Under the pieces are notes generated by a model. It saw nothing but the letters and a program-made list of their open reading frames with translations. It did not search any database and was not told where the DNA came from. Position numbers and translations under genes: made by a program. DNA of 64,000 bases from Streptomyces sp. DG1A-41 (GTDB taxonomy: Bacteria > Actinomycetota > Actinomycetes > Streptomycetales > Streptomycetaceae), in assembly GCF_037055355.1 (NCBI RefSeq), contig NZ_CP146350.1:8641001-8705000 (forward strand), read 5' to 3'. This document shows, piece after piece, positions 17,144 through 26,520 of the stretch. Each line of letters opens with the position of its first letter. Position 1 is the stretch's first letter.

Positions 17144-17604
17144 ATGGCCGAGGGGTTCGACGGCAAGTCGGTGAGGGGGCGGGGCTCTCCCTGCCGCGGA
17201 GGGCCCTCGGGGTGCGGGAAGTCTTCCCCCGTGGGCGGGGGTGCTGCCCCGGATACGGGCCGAGGGGATGAGCGTGTCCGAGCTGCGGCCCGTGCCCGGC
17301 GGGCGGGCGGCCGCCGTACTGGCTCGGGGTCTGATCGGGGTCCTGGAGCCGCGGCTCGGTGAGGTCGGACGGCTCGTGAAGGCCGAGGAGCTGCCGGGCT
17401 CCTGGAGACCGCCAGTGATGTGCCCACCGAGCTGCGCGGCATCATCCTCGACCGTGCTGAGAGGGCGGGGCACGTCGTCTTCGTTGATCAGCTGGAGGAG
17501 CTCGCAGCCGCCGAACAGGTCGCCGCGCGCGACCTGTTCGGCCTGCTCACCGCGTTGGCGGGCAAGGACGGTGCGGCCGTGTTGCGGGTCGTCGCCACCC
17601 GTGT
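17144..17604 (+). pseudogene. Remnant of a STAND-type NTPase (nSTAND1-like)
   Basis: Pieces of a P-loop NTPase in three frames. A Walker A GPSGCGKSS lies at 17201-17227. In the next frame, LPRIRAEGMSVSELRPVPGGR follows from about 17246. After a second shift near 17418 comes VPTELRGIILDRAERAGH and a Walker B-like VVFVDQLEEL (17474-17503), then ARDLFGLLTALAGKDGAAVLRVVAT. This order is that of the nSTAND1 ATPases that often precede WD40 or effector domains in conflict-type systems. The protein breaks off at about 17600, where a folD remnant on the other strand begins. Both frameshifts make it non-functional. Confidence 0.6.
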
Positions 17605-17779
17605 GGCAGCCCTTCTGCTTCATCCGGACGTACGTGACGCCGGGTCCTCGCCGATCAGAACCGTCGCGAGGCACGGTGCCGTGCCGATCCGTTCGGTGAG
17701 GCCGGCCGCCCGTTTGCCGGTCTCCTCCAGCAATCCGCCGGGCGAGCGAGGTGCCCTCCATGAGCCGTGCCTGCGACAT
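17605..17779 (-). pseudogene. folD: folD remnant (methylenetetrahydrofolate dehydrogenase, N-terminus)
   Basis: On the minus strand, ATG 17779 opens MSQARLMEGTSLARRI. A second frame continues LLEETGKRAAGLTERIGTAP and CLATVLIGEDPAS, and the first frame resumes VTYVRMKQKGC. Together these are the first 65 residues of FolD, including the lysine of YVRMKQK. Two frameshifts and an abrupt end at the STAND remnant show it is dead. A working folD must lie elsewhere, so this is probably a duplicated or rearranged piece. Confidence 0.65.
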
Positions 17780-17928
17780 GATCCACTCCTGGGCCGGTCA
17801 TTCCGGTTCGCCCAGGCGCACGGCATCGACTTCCGCGGGGCCGCTCCCCGGTGGTGCTCCCCTCAGCGCCAGTCACGGCCCGGCCCCACCCTGACCGAGC
17901 CCCCACGGGACTCGTCGGCGTGTTCCTC

Positions 17929-18291
17929 CTACTCGTCCCAGGCCTGGATCAGGGTCTGCTCGGCGATCTTGCCGTCCCGCAGCGAGAGCATGGACTCGGA
18001 CAGGACGCGCACACCGTCCGTGTACTCGCAGCTCTCGCTGTAGGCGGCCTCGTCGCCCTGGACGACGCACCGCTCCAGCTTGTGCGACATGTCGCGGCTG
18101 TAGACGTCCTCCAGCATCCGGCTGATCTCGTCCCGGCCGTGCAGGACCTTGGGGTGGCTGGGCTGGGTCGTGCGGTCGACGATGCGGAACTCCGCGTCGT
18201 CCGCGTAGAGCGAGAGCAGAAGGTCCGGGCGTCCCTCCAAGCCCCGGCGCAGTGTCTCTCTGTCGAAGGCGGGCTCTGCCGCGGTTCCCAT
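17929..18291 (-). CDS. SnoaL/NTF2-like protein
   Basis: A 120-residue protein with the pattern of the cone-shaped NTF2-like fold: an N-terminal helix, LLSLYADDAEFRIVD, VLHGRDEISRMLEDVY, and a closing strand LSLRDGKIAEQTLIQAWDE. Members include ketosteroid isomerase-like enzymes and many ligand-binding proteins. ATG 18291 follows a near-perfect AAGGAGG with 5-base spacing, so expression is probably strong. It is downstream of the ABC exporter on the same strand, after a 157-bp gap. Function is not predictable. Confidence 0.8.
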   Translation of the reverse strand: MGTAAEPAFDRETLRRGLEGRPDLLLSLYADDAEFRIVDRTTQPSHPKVLHGRDEISRMLEDVYSRDMSHKLERCVVQGDEAAYSESCEYTDGVRVLSESMLSLRDGKIAEQTLIQAWDE

Positions 18292-18448
18292 GATGACCTC
18301 CTTCGAAGGGCCGCGACCCGGTCGGAAGCGGGCCGCGAGGGGCCTCTCCTGTCGAGGCTCCTCCCGTCCGGCGGGCTCGGCAAACGGAGCCGGACCACTG
18401 GGCCTGACGGGTGAGCGGAACCGCCCGCCCGTATCCGCGCCCGCCGCC

Positions 18449-20203
18449 TCAGCCTTCCGCGGCCAGGAACTGCGTCGCAGCCAGCTCCGCGTAGAGCGGA
18501 TCGGCGGTCACGAGCTCGCGGTGCGTGCCGACCGCCCGGACCCGGCCCGCGTCCATCACCACGATCCGGTCGGCCATCGTCACCGTGGACAGCCGGTGCG
18601 CCACCACCAGGACCGTCGTCGTACGGGCCACGTCCGCGACGGTGTCGCGCAGCGCCGCCTCGTTGACCGCGTCCAGCTGCGAGGTCGCCTCGTCGAGCAG
18701 CAGCAGCCGGGGGCGGCGCAGCAGCGCGCGGGCGATGGCGACACGCTGCCGCTCACCGCCCGACAGCTTGGTGCCACGATGCCCGACGAGCGTGTCGAGA
18801 CCGTTCGGCAGCCGGGCGACCAGGCCGTCGAGACGGGTCGTCTTCAGCACCCGTGCGAGGGCGTCGTCGTCCGCCTCCGGATGGCCCAGCAGCAGGTTGT
18901 CCCGCAGGGAGCCCGAAAGGACCGGCGCGTCCTGCTCCACGTAGCCGATCGCGGCACGCAGTCGGGGCAGCTCCCAGTCGGCGAGGTCGCGCCCGTCGAA
19001 CGTGATCACCCCGGAGTCCGGCTCGTAGAACCGCTCGATCAGCGAGAAGACGGTGGTCTTGCCGGCGCCGGACGGGCCCACGAACGCCGTCATGCCCTGC
19101 GCCGGCACGGAGAACGTCACGCCGTGGTGGACGTACGGCAGGTCGTCGGCGTAGCGGAAGCGGACGTCGTCGAAGGCGAGGGTGGCGGGCCGCTCGCCGG
19201 GGGAGGGGAGCGGGGCGGGGGCGGCCTCCGGCTCGGCGGGCAGCCGCAGCGCCTCCTGGATGCGGGTGAGGGCCGCGGCGCCCGTCTGGTACTGCGTGAC
19301 GGCGCCGACGACCTGCTGTATCGGCGACATCAGGTAGAAGACGAACAGCAGGAACGCGACCAGCGTGCCCACGTCGATCGCGCCGGTCGCCACGCGCGCG
19401 CCGCCCACCGCGAGCACCGTGATGAAGGCGATCTGCATGGCGAGCCCCGCCGTGTTGCCCGCGGCCGCCGACCACTTGGCGGCCCGCACGCTCTGTCGCC
19501 ACGACTCCTGCGCCGCCGCGTGCAGCGTGCGTTCCTCCCGGTGCTCGGCACCGGACGCCTTCACGGTGCGCAGGGCGCCGAGGATCCGCTCCAGCGAGGC
19601 GCCGATGACACCCACCGCGTCCTGCGCCTGCCGGCTCGCCTTGTTGATGTGCGGCACGATCACGCCGAGGATCACGCCCGCACCCAGGATCACGGCCAGC
19701 GTGACGCCCAGCAGCACGGCGTCCACCAGACCCATCATCACCACCGTCGCGACGAGCGTGAGACCGCCCGTGCCCAGCCCGACCAGCGAGTCGGTGGTGA
19801 CCGCGCGCAGCAGGGTGGTGTCCGAGGTGATGCGGGCCATCAGGTCCCCGGGTTCGCTGCGGTCCACGGCCGTGATCCGCAGCCTCAGCAGATACGACGA
19901 CAGGGCACGCCGCGCGCCGAGCACCACCGACTCGGCGGTGCGCTGCAACACGTACGAACCCAGCGCTCCGACCGCCGCGTTGGTCACGACCAGGCCAGAC
20001 ATCGCCAGCAGCGCGCCGGTGATGGCCCGGTCGTGCGCCAAATCGTCGATCAGACCCCGCGCCACCAGCGGCAGCACCAGCCCGGTCGCCCCGGTGACCA
20101 GCGAGAGCGCGGCACCGGCGAGCAGGGACCGGCGGTGCGGCCGGACGTATCCGAGGAGCAGCCGCCAGGCGGGTGTACCGGTCTCGGTCTCTGCGATGCT
20201 CAC
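18449..20203 (-). CDS. ABC exporter, fused permease and ATPase
   Basis: A 584-residue half-transporter. Residues about 1-320 contain six membrane helices of a type I exporter. The ATPase follows with Walker [10 protein letters not shown], signature LSGGERQR, Walker [10 protein letters not shown] and switch histidine in VVAHRLS. All motifs are intact, so it should work as a homodimer or with another half. Substrates in this class are drugs, lipids or peptides; nothing here narrows it. ATG 20203 is the start. The gene is divergent from the mycothiol-dependent dehydrogenase, 181 bp apart. Confidence 0.92.
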   Translation of the reverse strand: MSIAETETGTPAWRLLLGYVRPHRRSLLAGAALSLVTGATGLVLPLVARGLIDDLAHDRAITGALLAMSGLVVTNAAVGALGSYVLQRTAESVVLGARRALSSYLLRLRITAVDRSEPGDLMARITSDTTLLRAVTTDSLVGLGTGGLTLVATVVMMGLVDAVLLGVTLAVILGAGVILGVIVPHINKASRQAQDAVGVIGASLERILGALRTVKASGAEHREERTLHAAAQESWRQSVRAAKWSAAAGNTAGLAMQIAFITVLAVGGARVATGAIDVGTLVAFLLFVFYLMSPIQQVVGAVTQYQTGAAALTRIQEALRLPAEPEAAPAPLPSPGERPATLAFDDVRFRYADDLPYVHHGVTFSVPAQGMTAFVGPSGAGKTTVFSLIERFYEPDSGVITFDGRDLADWELPRLRAAIGYVEQDAPVLSGSLRDNLLLGHPEADDDALARVLKTTRLDGLVARLPNGLDTLVGHRGTKLSGGERQRVAIARALLRRPRLLLLDEATSQLDAVNEAALRDTVADVARTTTVLVVAHRLSTVTMADRIVVMDAGRVRAVGTHRELVTADPLYAELAATQFLAAEG

Positions 20204-20384
20204 GTCGCTCCTCGGGCGTCGGGCGGAGCGTTCAGGTTACGGGGGCCGCAGGTACGGTGCCCGGCGTTTTCGGACAGCGCGTGAGCTGGTGATACGGCGC
20301 CGCGGGTGGCCGATCCGGATCCCTTGCCGATCAGTCGCGCGTAGGGTCGGAAAGGAAGGCATCCCGGCCGACGAAGGAGTCAGC

Positions 20385-21473
20385 ATGGCGCAGGAAGTAC
20401 GCGGTGTGGTCGCACCCGGCAAGGACGAGCCGGTACGGATCGAGACCATCGTCGTGCCCGATCCGGGCCCGGGGGAGGCGGTCGTGCGCGTCCAGGCCTG
20501 CGGGGTGTGCCACACCGATCTGCACTACAAGCAGGGCGGCATCAGCGACGACTTCCCCTTCCTGCTCGGCCACGAGGCCGCGGGCGTGGTCGAGGCGGTC
20601 GGCGACGGTGTCACCGACGTCGAGCCCGGTGACTTCGTGATCCTCAACTGGCGTGCGGTGTGCGGGACATGCCGCGCCTGTCTGCGCGGGCGGCCCTGGT
20701 ACTGCTTCGACACCCACAACGCCGAGCGGAAGATGACCCTCGCCTCGACTGGCCAGGAACTCTCCCCGGCCCTCGGCATCGGCGCCTTCGCCGAGAAGAC
20801 GCTGGTCGCGGCCGGGCAGTGCACGAAGGTCGACCCGGCCGTCGTCCCGCAGGTGGCCGGGCTGCTGGGCTGCGGCGTGATGGCCGGCATCGGCGCCGCG
20901 ATCAACACCGGGAACGTCGGCCGGGGCGACACGGTCGCCGTCATCGGCTGCGGAGGCGTCGGCGACGCCGCCATCGCCGGCTCGCACCTCGCCGGAGCGG
21001 CGAAGATCATCGCCGTCGACATCGACGACCGGAAGCTGGAGAAGGCGCGCACCATGGGCGCCACCCACACGGTCAACTCCCGCGAGAGCGACCCCGTCGA
21101 GGCGATCCGCGAACTCACCGGCGGCTTCGGCGCCGACGTCGTCATCGAGGCCGTCGGCCGACCGGAGACGTACAAGCAGGCCTTCTACGCCCGCGACCTC
21201 GCCGGCACGGTCGTCCTGGTCGGCGTGCCCACCCCCGAGATGAAACTCGAACTGCCGCTGCTGGACGTGTTCGGGCGTGGCGGGGCGCTGAAGTCGTCGT
21301 GGTACGGCGACTGCCTGCCCTCCCGCGACTTCCCCATGCTGATCGATCTGCACCTGCAAGGCCGCCTGGACCTCGGGGCGTTCGTCACCGAGACCATCCA
21401 GCTCGACGAGGTGGAGAAGGCGTTCGAGCGGATGCACCACGGCGACGTGCTGCGCTCGGTGGTGGTGCTGTGA
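20385..21473 (+). CDS. mscR: S-(hydroxymethyl)mycothiol dehydrogenase
   Basis: A 362-residue zinc alcohol dehydrogenase. The catalytic zinc site uses Cys42 (CGVCHTD) and His63-Glu64 (GHEAAG). The structural zinc has Cys93, Cys96, Cys99 and Cys107. The Rossmann motif is [11 protein letters not shown]. The overall sequence fits class III-type, mycothiol-dependent formaldehyde dehydrogenase, which oxidises the formaldehyde-mycothiol adduct and also reduces nitrosomycothiol. ATG 20385 follows GAAGGAGTCAGC. It overlaps the following MBL gene as TGATG, and the two form an operon seen in many actinobacteria. Assignment to this subgroup rests on that pairing as well as sequence. Confidence 0.88.
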   Translation: MAQEVRGVVAPGKDEPVRIETIVVPDPGPGEAVVRVQACGVCHTDLHYKQGGISDDFPFLLGHEAAGVVEAVGDGVTDVEPGDFVILNWRAVCGTCRACLRGRPWYCFDTHNAERKMTLASTGQELSPALGIGAFAEKTLVAAGQCTKVDPAVVPQVAGLLGCGVMAGIGAAINTGNVGRGDTVAVIGCGGVGDAAIAGSHLAGAAKIIAVDIDDRKLEKARTMGATHTVNSRESDPVEAIRELTGGFGADVVIEAVGRPETYKQAFYARDLAGTVVLVGVPTPEMKLELPLLDVFGRGGALKSSWYGDCLPSRDFPMLIDLHLQGRLDLGAFVTETIQLDEVEKAFERMHHGDVLRSVVVL

Positions 21474-22102
21474 TGGCCCCCCGCGTCGAGCACCTCGTCA
21501 CCTCCGGCCAGTTCAGCCTCGACGGCGGCACCTGGGACGTCGACAACAACGTCTGGATCGTCGGCGACGACCACGAGGCCGTCGTCATCGACGCCGCCCA
21601 CGACGCCGACGCCATCGCCGAGGCCGTCGGAGACCGCCGGCTCACGGCCATCGTGTGCACCCATGCCCACAACGACCACATCGACGCCGCCCCCGCCCTC
21701 GCCGAGCGCACCGGAGCCACCATCTGGCTGCACCGTGACGACCTGCCGCTGTGGAAGCAGACCCACCCGGACCGCGAGCCCGACGCCTGGCTGGTCGACG
21801 GCCAGGTGATCGAGGCCGGCGGCGCCGACCTGCGGGTCCTGCACACCCCGGGGCACGCGCCCGGCGCGGTGTGCCTGTACGACCCCGGGCTCGCCACCGT
21901 CTTCACCGGGGACACGCTCTTCCAGGGCGGCCCCGGCGCCACCGGCCGGTCCTTCTCGTACTTCCCGACGATCATCGACTCGATCCGCGACCGCCTCCTC
22001 ACCCTGCCGCCCGAGACGAAAGTCCTCACCGGCCACGGAGACGCCACGACCATCGGCGCGGAGGCTCCGCACCTTCAGGAGTGGATCACCCGAGGGCACT
22101 GA
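21473..22102 (+). CDS. MBL-fold hydrolase coupled to mycothiol formaldehyde oxidation
   Basis: A 209-residue glyoxalase II-like protein. Metal ligands are in THAHNDH (His64, His66, Asp68, His69), HTPGHAPG (third His) and TGDTLF. Its ATG 21473 overlaps the dehydrogenase stop (TGATG), so the two are translationally coupled. The likely role is hydrolysis of the mycothiol thioester (such as S-formylmycothiol) made by the dehydrogenase, returning free mycothiol. This role is an inference from the pairing. A hairpin follows at 22108-22128. Confidence 0.86.
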   Translation: MAPRVEHLVTSGQFSLDGGTWDVDNNVWIVGDDHEAVVIDAAHDADAIAEAVGDRRLTAIVCTHAHNDHIDAAPALAERTGATIWLHRDDLPLWKQTHPDREPDAWLVDGQVIEAGGADLRVLHTPGHAPGAVCLYDPGLATVFTGDTLFQGGPGATGRSFSYFPTIIDSIRDRLLTLPPETKVLTGHGDATTIGAEAPHLQEWITRGH

Positions 22103-22107
22103 CCGCG

Positions 22108-22128
22108 TGTCGCCCGCAAAAGGCGACA
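22108..22128. terminator. Hairpin after the mycothiol operon
   Basis: TGTCGCC (22108-22114) pairs with GGCGACA (22122-22128) around CGCAAAA. It lies 6 bases after the MBL gene stop. There is no clear T run. Confidence 0.5.
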
Positions 22129-22195
22129 GAAGATGTCCGGCTTCCCCGTCACCCTGGAGGTGACAAGCAGCCACGGTCACGGGAGGTCGGACAGG

Positions 22196-22500
22196 TCAGC
22201 TCCGCTGAAGGGCAAGGTCGCACTGGTCGCCGGGGCGACCCGGGGCGCCGGACGGGGCATCGCGGCGCAGCTCGGCGCGGCAGTCGCCACCGTCTACGTC
22301 ACCGGCCGCACCACCCGCGTCCGCCGCTCGGAGTACGACCGGCCCGAGACCATCGAGGACACCGCCGACCTGGCCACCGAGGCCGGCGGGAGGGCATCGC
22401 CGTACCCGTCGACCACCTGGACCCGGCACAGTCCGCGCCCTGGTGGACCAGATCGCCGACGAGCAGGGCCGCCTCGATGTCCTCGGCAGCGACATCTGAG
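22196..22500 (+). pseudogene. N-terminal fragment of a short-chain dehydrogenase (SDR)
   Basis: Three frames together spell an SDR start: LKGKVALVAGATRGAGRGIA (cofactor motif), VYVTGRTTRVRRSEYDRPET and IEDTADLATEAGG in the first; EGIAVPVDHLDPAQ in the second; VRALVDQIADEQGRLDVLGSDI in the third, ending at TGA 22498-22500. In intact relatives this last piece continues into the NDIWGGE region. Everything after that is missing. A matching C-terminal piece ends at 31100, so an 8.4-kb segment appears to sit inside this gene. The gene is dead. The upstream frame opens at ATG 22133. Confidence 0.75.
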
Positions 22501-22503
22501 CCG

Positions 22504-22790
22504 GTGGACCGGGTGGTGGGCTCCGTAGCCCTGGTGGTCGTGATCGCGCCTCGTGCGCCACGGAATCAGACCGGCCAGACCGAGGAGGCCGAAGAGCCCC
22601 CACATGCCCGCGTCATCGTCTTTATCGTTCTGGTTCTGCTGAACCTGAACCGTCACGGTGGCGGCCGGCGGTTTCGCCTGCTCGGCAGTGTCCTGGCTGA
22701 ACGCACGCGCTGCCGGACCCAGAGCGAGCAGAAGGGCGATCAGTGCCGTACTGATGCCTGCGCCACCTGGCCCAGCAGTCGCTGGGGTAT
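22504..22790 (-). pseudogene. WGxxGxxG small protein gene, degenerate copy
   Basis: The minus-strand frame (within 22294-22959) contains a secretion-type helix TALIALLLALGPAARAFSQ, a Q/D-rich linker and MWGLFGLLGLAGLIPWR, nearly identical at the end to the copy at 30220-30474. Aligned by eye, the ATG and ribosome binding site of the other copy have no counterpart here. The frame also runs past the expected stop into the antisense of the SDR fragment. It therefore looks start-less and stop-less, lost at the junction near 22500. A GTG at 22830 could still give expression, but has no proper ribosome binding site. Limits are approximate. Confidence 0.6.
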
Positions 22791-22830
22791 CTCCCTCGAC
22801 TGCCAGCCGCTCCCCGGGTTGACCTGGCAC

Positions 22831-23170
22831 CCCCCTTGCCGTGGGAGGAGGTTGACTGCGAGTCACTCCCACTGGCGCCCCGTCAGGCTCGTCTTCGGCC
22901 TTGCAGGCCCCCTCCGTGCGCGCCCATCCCGCGTTCCGCTCGGTGGCGGAGCGCCTCATCCGGCAGGTGCGCGTGCGCCCGCGGCGCGATCCCGAAGGCG
23001 GCCGTCAGCGGTGAGGGCGCAGTTGGTTGTCGGCTGAACACATCCGCCTGCCCAGGGCGCCTTCTGAGTAAACGGCGGACAGATAGCTGATTAGCGACTT
23101 TTCGTGATGAATCGGCGGAAACGGAGCGGGTACGCGGCCGGTGAAGTGTCCGTGCGAAAGGGGACGCGCG
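22831..23170. other. Stretch before the TPM gene
   Basis: About 340 bases without a convincing gene. The plus strand contains a short tail FRSVAERLIRQVRVRPRRDPE ending at 23014, possibly a gene remnant. The last 150 bases (TGAGTAAACGGCGGACAGATAGC and on) are less GC-rich and probably hold the promoter of the TPM-PspA operon. Confidence 0.3.
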
Positions 23171-25303
23171 ATGAGCAGGTCGGAGCGGAACGCGAAGGGA
23201 GTGACGGGCAGCGCTGACTCCTTCCCACCCGAGGTGGGCAGCCGTCAGGACTCCCGGCCCACCGTGTTCGCTGCGGGGATGCGCACTTTCGTGCGGATCC
23301 TCTTGACCGTGCTGCTGATGGCGGGCGGCCTCACCCTGGCTGCGGCGAACGCCGCTCTGGCCGACGCTCCGGTCGACCTGTCACGGGAAGGGCAGATCAC
23401 GGACCGGGTCGGGGCACTCGGCAACCGGGAACCTGAAGTCGCCCGGGCGCTGGCCCGGCTGGCCGACGAACACGAGCTTCAGCTGTTCGTGGTGTACGTG
23501 AGCGATTTCTCCGGTCGCTCCGCACAGGAGTGGGCGTCCGGGACGGCCGCGAGGAACGGGCTTGGCCCCAGCGACGCGCTACTCGCTGTCGCCACCGGTG
23601 ACCGGCAGTATTCCTACTTTGTGGACGCAAGGTCACCGCTGACGCGACAGGACCTGACTGAGGTCGACGCAACGGCCGTCGCGCCGGCGCTGCGGCAGAA
23701 CGACTGGGCGGGAGCGGCGATCGGTGCGGCCCGAGGGTACGGCGCGGTGCTCTCGGGCGAGCCCGTGCCCACAGTGGCCGTAACGCCCGGAGAGGCGGAC
23801 CCGGGTCAAGGCGAGCAGGTGGGCGTCGGTGGAGGCAGTTGGCTCTTCCTGTTCGTGGTGCTCGTTCCGGTGGTGCTGGTCGCGTTCGCCCTGATCAGAC
23901 GCAAGTCGCGCAAGGCCGCCGCGCCGCGTGGCGGCGAAGAGACGTGGGGCGGGCCGTCCCCGGAGTCGCTGGCGGATCTCGACGCGCAGGCGCGCCAGGC
24001 TCTGGTGCGAACCGACGACGCGGTGCGCACCAGCCAGGAGGAACTGGGTTTCGCCGCGGCGCAGTTCGGCGAGGAGGCGACCCAGCCGTTCACCGAAGCG
24101 GTGGAGGCGGCGAAGCGGGAGCTGACTGCGGCGTTCCGGCTGCGGCAGCAACTCGACGACGCCTACCCCGAGGAGGATTCGACCCGCCTGCGGATGGTTC
24201 AGGGGATTCTTGCTCGGTGCGCGCAGGCCAATCGCCTGCTGGACGAGAAGGCCGAGGACTTCGACCAGTTGCGTGGCTTCGAACGCAATGCACCTCAGGC
24301 CTTGGCCGCGGCCCAGGCCGCTTTCGACACCGCGAGCGGCCGAGTGGTCAGCGCCCAGGACACCCTGGCTGTCATGCGTGAGCGGTACGCCTCCTCGGCC
24401 ATCGCAGCGGTCCTCGGTGACGTCGAGCAGGCGGGCAGCCGATTGCAGTTCGCGCAGGACAGCCTGCAACGGGCCCGGCAGGCCGTGGAAGGCAACGACA
24501 ACGGCGCGGCCGCGATCCAGGTGCGGGCCGCAGAAGCGGCCGTGGCACAGGCCAACCGGTTGATCGAAGCCGTCGAGCGGCGGGCACAGGAACTCGCGGA
24601 CGCGGCCGGCGCGCTGCCAGGCGCACTGACCGAGACGGACGCGGATCTGGCGGAGGCGCGTGGCCTGCTGCAGGGAGCCAAGGAACTTCCCACTGCAGCT
24701 CTGCAGGGGCGGATCGCGCGCGCCGAGACCGTGGCGACCGATGTGCGCAGAGCCGTGGAGACCGGCCGGTACGACCCCATCGACGCGCTGCGCCGGGTGG
24801 AGGAGGCCGATGCCGGGCTCGACGAGGCCCTCCTCGGGATCCAGGAGAGCGAGCAGGGCGCACGGCGCGCCCTTGCGCTGCTTGAGCGGACGGTACTCAG
24901 TGCGCAGTCCAGCGTCGGCGAGGCCGTGGACTACATCATCACGAACAGGGGGGCCGTGGGCAGTGAGGCCCGCACGCGGCTCGCAGAGGCGCAGCGCAGG
25001 CTGGAGCGGGCCGAGGCCTTCTCCCGCCGGGACGAAGGGGCGGACGCGCACAGTGCCCTGGCAGAGGCGCAACAGGCCGATGCACTGGCGCAGGAGGCCC
25101 TGCTGCTGGCCCAAGAGGACGTAGAGGGCTTTGGTGTCGCCATCGAGCCCGGTGTGTATGCGGTCGGAGGCACCGGCAGCGGACTGGCAGGGGCCATGCT
25201 CGGCGGGATCCTGCTCGGCGGCTTCGGCGGTGGCTACAGCGCCGGGCCGGTCAGTTTCGGAGGTGGCGGAACACGCGCCCGGATGGGCGGCGGCCGTTTC
25301 TGA
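23171..25303 (+). CDS. TPM-domain membrane protein with long coiled-coil region
   Basis: A 710-residue protein. A signal or membrane helix (about 37-66, FVRILLTVLLMAGGLTLAAANAALADA) is followed by a TPM domain (about 70-195, with VDLSREGQITDRVGAL and LQLFVVYVSDFSGRSAQEWA). A second helix GSWLFLFVVLVPVVLVAFAL (about 218-240) and a 380-residue alanine- and glutamate-rich helical region come next. The protein ends with a glycine-rich tail (GGILLGGFGGGYSAGPVSF). TPM proteins (YgcG type) are membrane-bound, some with phosphatase activity. ATG 23171 follows AAAGGGGA; ATG 23279 is an alternative. The PspA gene follows after 45 bp, so an envelope-stress pair is likely. Confidence 0.82.
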   Translation: MSRSERNAKGVTGSADSFPPEVGSRQDSRPTVFAAGMRTFVRILLTVLLMAGGLTLAAANAALADAPVDLSREGQITDRVGALGNREPEVARALARLADEHELQLFVVYVSDFSGRSAQEWASGTAARNGLGPSDALLAVATGDRQYSYFVDARSPLTRQDLTEVDATAVAPALRQNDWAGAAIGAARGYGAVLSGEPVPTVAVTPGEADPGQGEQVGVGGGSWLFLFVVLVPVVLVAFALIRRKSRKAAAPRGGEETWGGPSPESLADLDAQARQALVRTDDAVRTSQEELGFAAAQFGEEATQPFTEAVEAAKRELTAAFRLRQQLDDAYPEEDSTRLRMVQGILARCAQANRLLDEKAEDFDQLRGFERNAPQALAAAQAAFDTASGRVVSAQDTLAVMRERYASSAIAAVLGDVEQAGSRLQFAQDSLQRARQAVEGNDNGAAAIQVRAAEAAVAQANRLIEAVERRAQELADAAGALPGALTETDADLAEARGLLQGAKELPTAALQGRIARAETVATDVRRAVETGRYDPIDALRRVEEADAGLDEALLGIQESEQGARRALALLERTVLSAQSSVGEAVDYIITNRGAVGSEARTRLAEAQRRLERAEAFSRRDEGADAHSALAEAQQADALAQEALLLAQEDVEGFGVAIEPGVYAVGGTGSGLAGAMLGGILLGGFGGGYSAGPVSFGGGGTRARMGGGRF

Positions 25304-25348
25304 CACCACCCCGTTTTCCTCCCATCACGTGTTCAAAGGAGAAGCGCC

Positions 25349-26059
25349 ATGACCAAACAAACCATCGTTGGGCGGGTCGCTCAGCTCGCCCGGGCCAACA
25401 TAAACGCCCTTATCGACCAGGCGGAAGATCCTCAGCTGATGCTGGACCAGCTGATCCGCGACTACACCAACAACATCAGGGAAGCGGAGCAGGCGGTGGC
25501 CACCACCATCGGCAACCTGCGCCTGATGCAGCAGGACTACCGGGAGGACAAGGAAGCCGCCTCCGAGTGGGGTCGCAAGGCACTCGCAGCCAGCAAGAAG
25601 GCGGACGAACTTCGCGCTGCGGGAGACCCCGTGGACGCGGACAGGTTCGACACCCTGGCCAAGGTGGCCCTGAGCAGGCAGCTGCAGTCCGAAAGGGAGG
25701 CCACGGCAGCCGAGCCGACCATTGCCTCCAATACGGCCGTCGTGGACAAACTCAAGACCGGTCTTGACCAGATGCAGCTCAAACTCGGCGAACTGCACGG
25801 CAAGCGTGACCAGCTGGTGGCACGGGCGAAGTCCGCCGAGGCGCAAAACCGCATGCTGGACGCAGTCAGAAGCATCGACGTACTCGACCCGACAAGCGAA
25901 CTCAGCCGGTTCGAGGACAAGGTACGCCGCGAAGAGGCCCGGGCCATGGGCAAGGAAGAACTCGCCGCCTCCTCCCTGGACACGCAGTTCGAGCAGCTCG
26001 ACGGACTCGGCGACGCGACCGAAATCGAAGCGCGCCTGGCAGCCCTGAAAGGCGCGTGA
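25349..26059 (+). CDS. PspA/IM30 family membrane-stress protein
   Basis: A 236-residue almost fully coiled-coil protein: IVGRVAQLARANINALIDQAEDPQLMLDQLIRDY-type start (quoted here as ANINALIDQAEDP, residues 15-27), then continuous heptads to residue 200. PspA/IM30 proteins bind and remodel inner membranes under stress, related to ESCRT-III. This one lacks a long C-terminal extension. ATG 25349 follows AAAGGAGAAGCGCC. It lies 45 bp after the TPM gene on the same strand and probably shares its transcript. The membrane helices of the partner could anchor it. Confidence 0.9.
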   Translation: MTKQTIVGRVAQLARANINALIDQAEDPQLMLDQLIRDYTNNIREAEQAVATTIGNLRLMQQDYREDKEAASEWGRKALAASKKADELRAAGDPVDADRFDTLAKVALSRQLQSEREATAAEPTIASNTAVVDKLKTGLDQMQLKLGELHGKRDQLVARAKSAEAQNRMLDAVRSIDVLDPTSELSRFEDKVRREEARAMGKEELAASSLDTQFEQLDGLGDATEIEARLAALKGA

Positions 26060-26520
26060 CCGCCAGGGCGCGTGGCTCCATCACAGACCGTGGCCGCCGA
26101 GGCGCAGACACGCGGTGAGGTGATCCGGCGGGCGTTCTGCGAGCACATCCGGAAGCAGGTGCGGGCAGTCATCATCACGGCTTCCAGGTTCGCCGTCCCC
26201 TCACCGCTTCGCCGCCGACGCGGAGTGCGGCGGTGCCCTCTGCGAGCACATCTTCGCCGACGAGTGTGTGACGAGCGGCCACGTCAAGCAGCGTCTGCGC
26301 GTTCCGAGAGTGGGATCGCACGATTCCCACGGCCCTCCCCGAAGGCCGTAGCCGGGAGGTGCGTGACTCCGGCGCGGGGACGTGTGATCTCGCACTCCCC
26401 TCCCGTTCGCGCCGCGGCCCAACTGGCGTTTCCTCTGCCGGTGGCAGGCCGACTGCGCATGGCTTCCCCGCCGGCACTGCACGCACCGTCGGCGCGCACA
26501 TCACCGGGCAAGGAGACCTT
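26060..26520. other. Intergenic stretch with one hairpin
   Basis: About 460 bases. A plus-strand frame of 150 codons exists but has no domain and no good start. A bulged hairpin, GTGGGATCG with CGATTCCCAC (26310-26330), could be a terminator of the PspA operon or an operator. The last bases GGGCAAGGAGACCTT form the ribosome binding site of the next gene. Confidence 0.35.

Noticed and set aside
22294..22959. 221-codon minus-strand ORF as one intact protein
   Set aside because: Only the middle resembles the WGxxGxxG family. The C-terminal part is antisense to the SDR fragment and the N-terminal part has no start with ribosome binding site.
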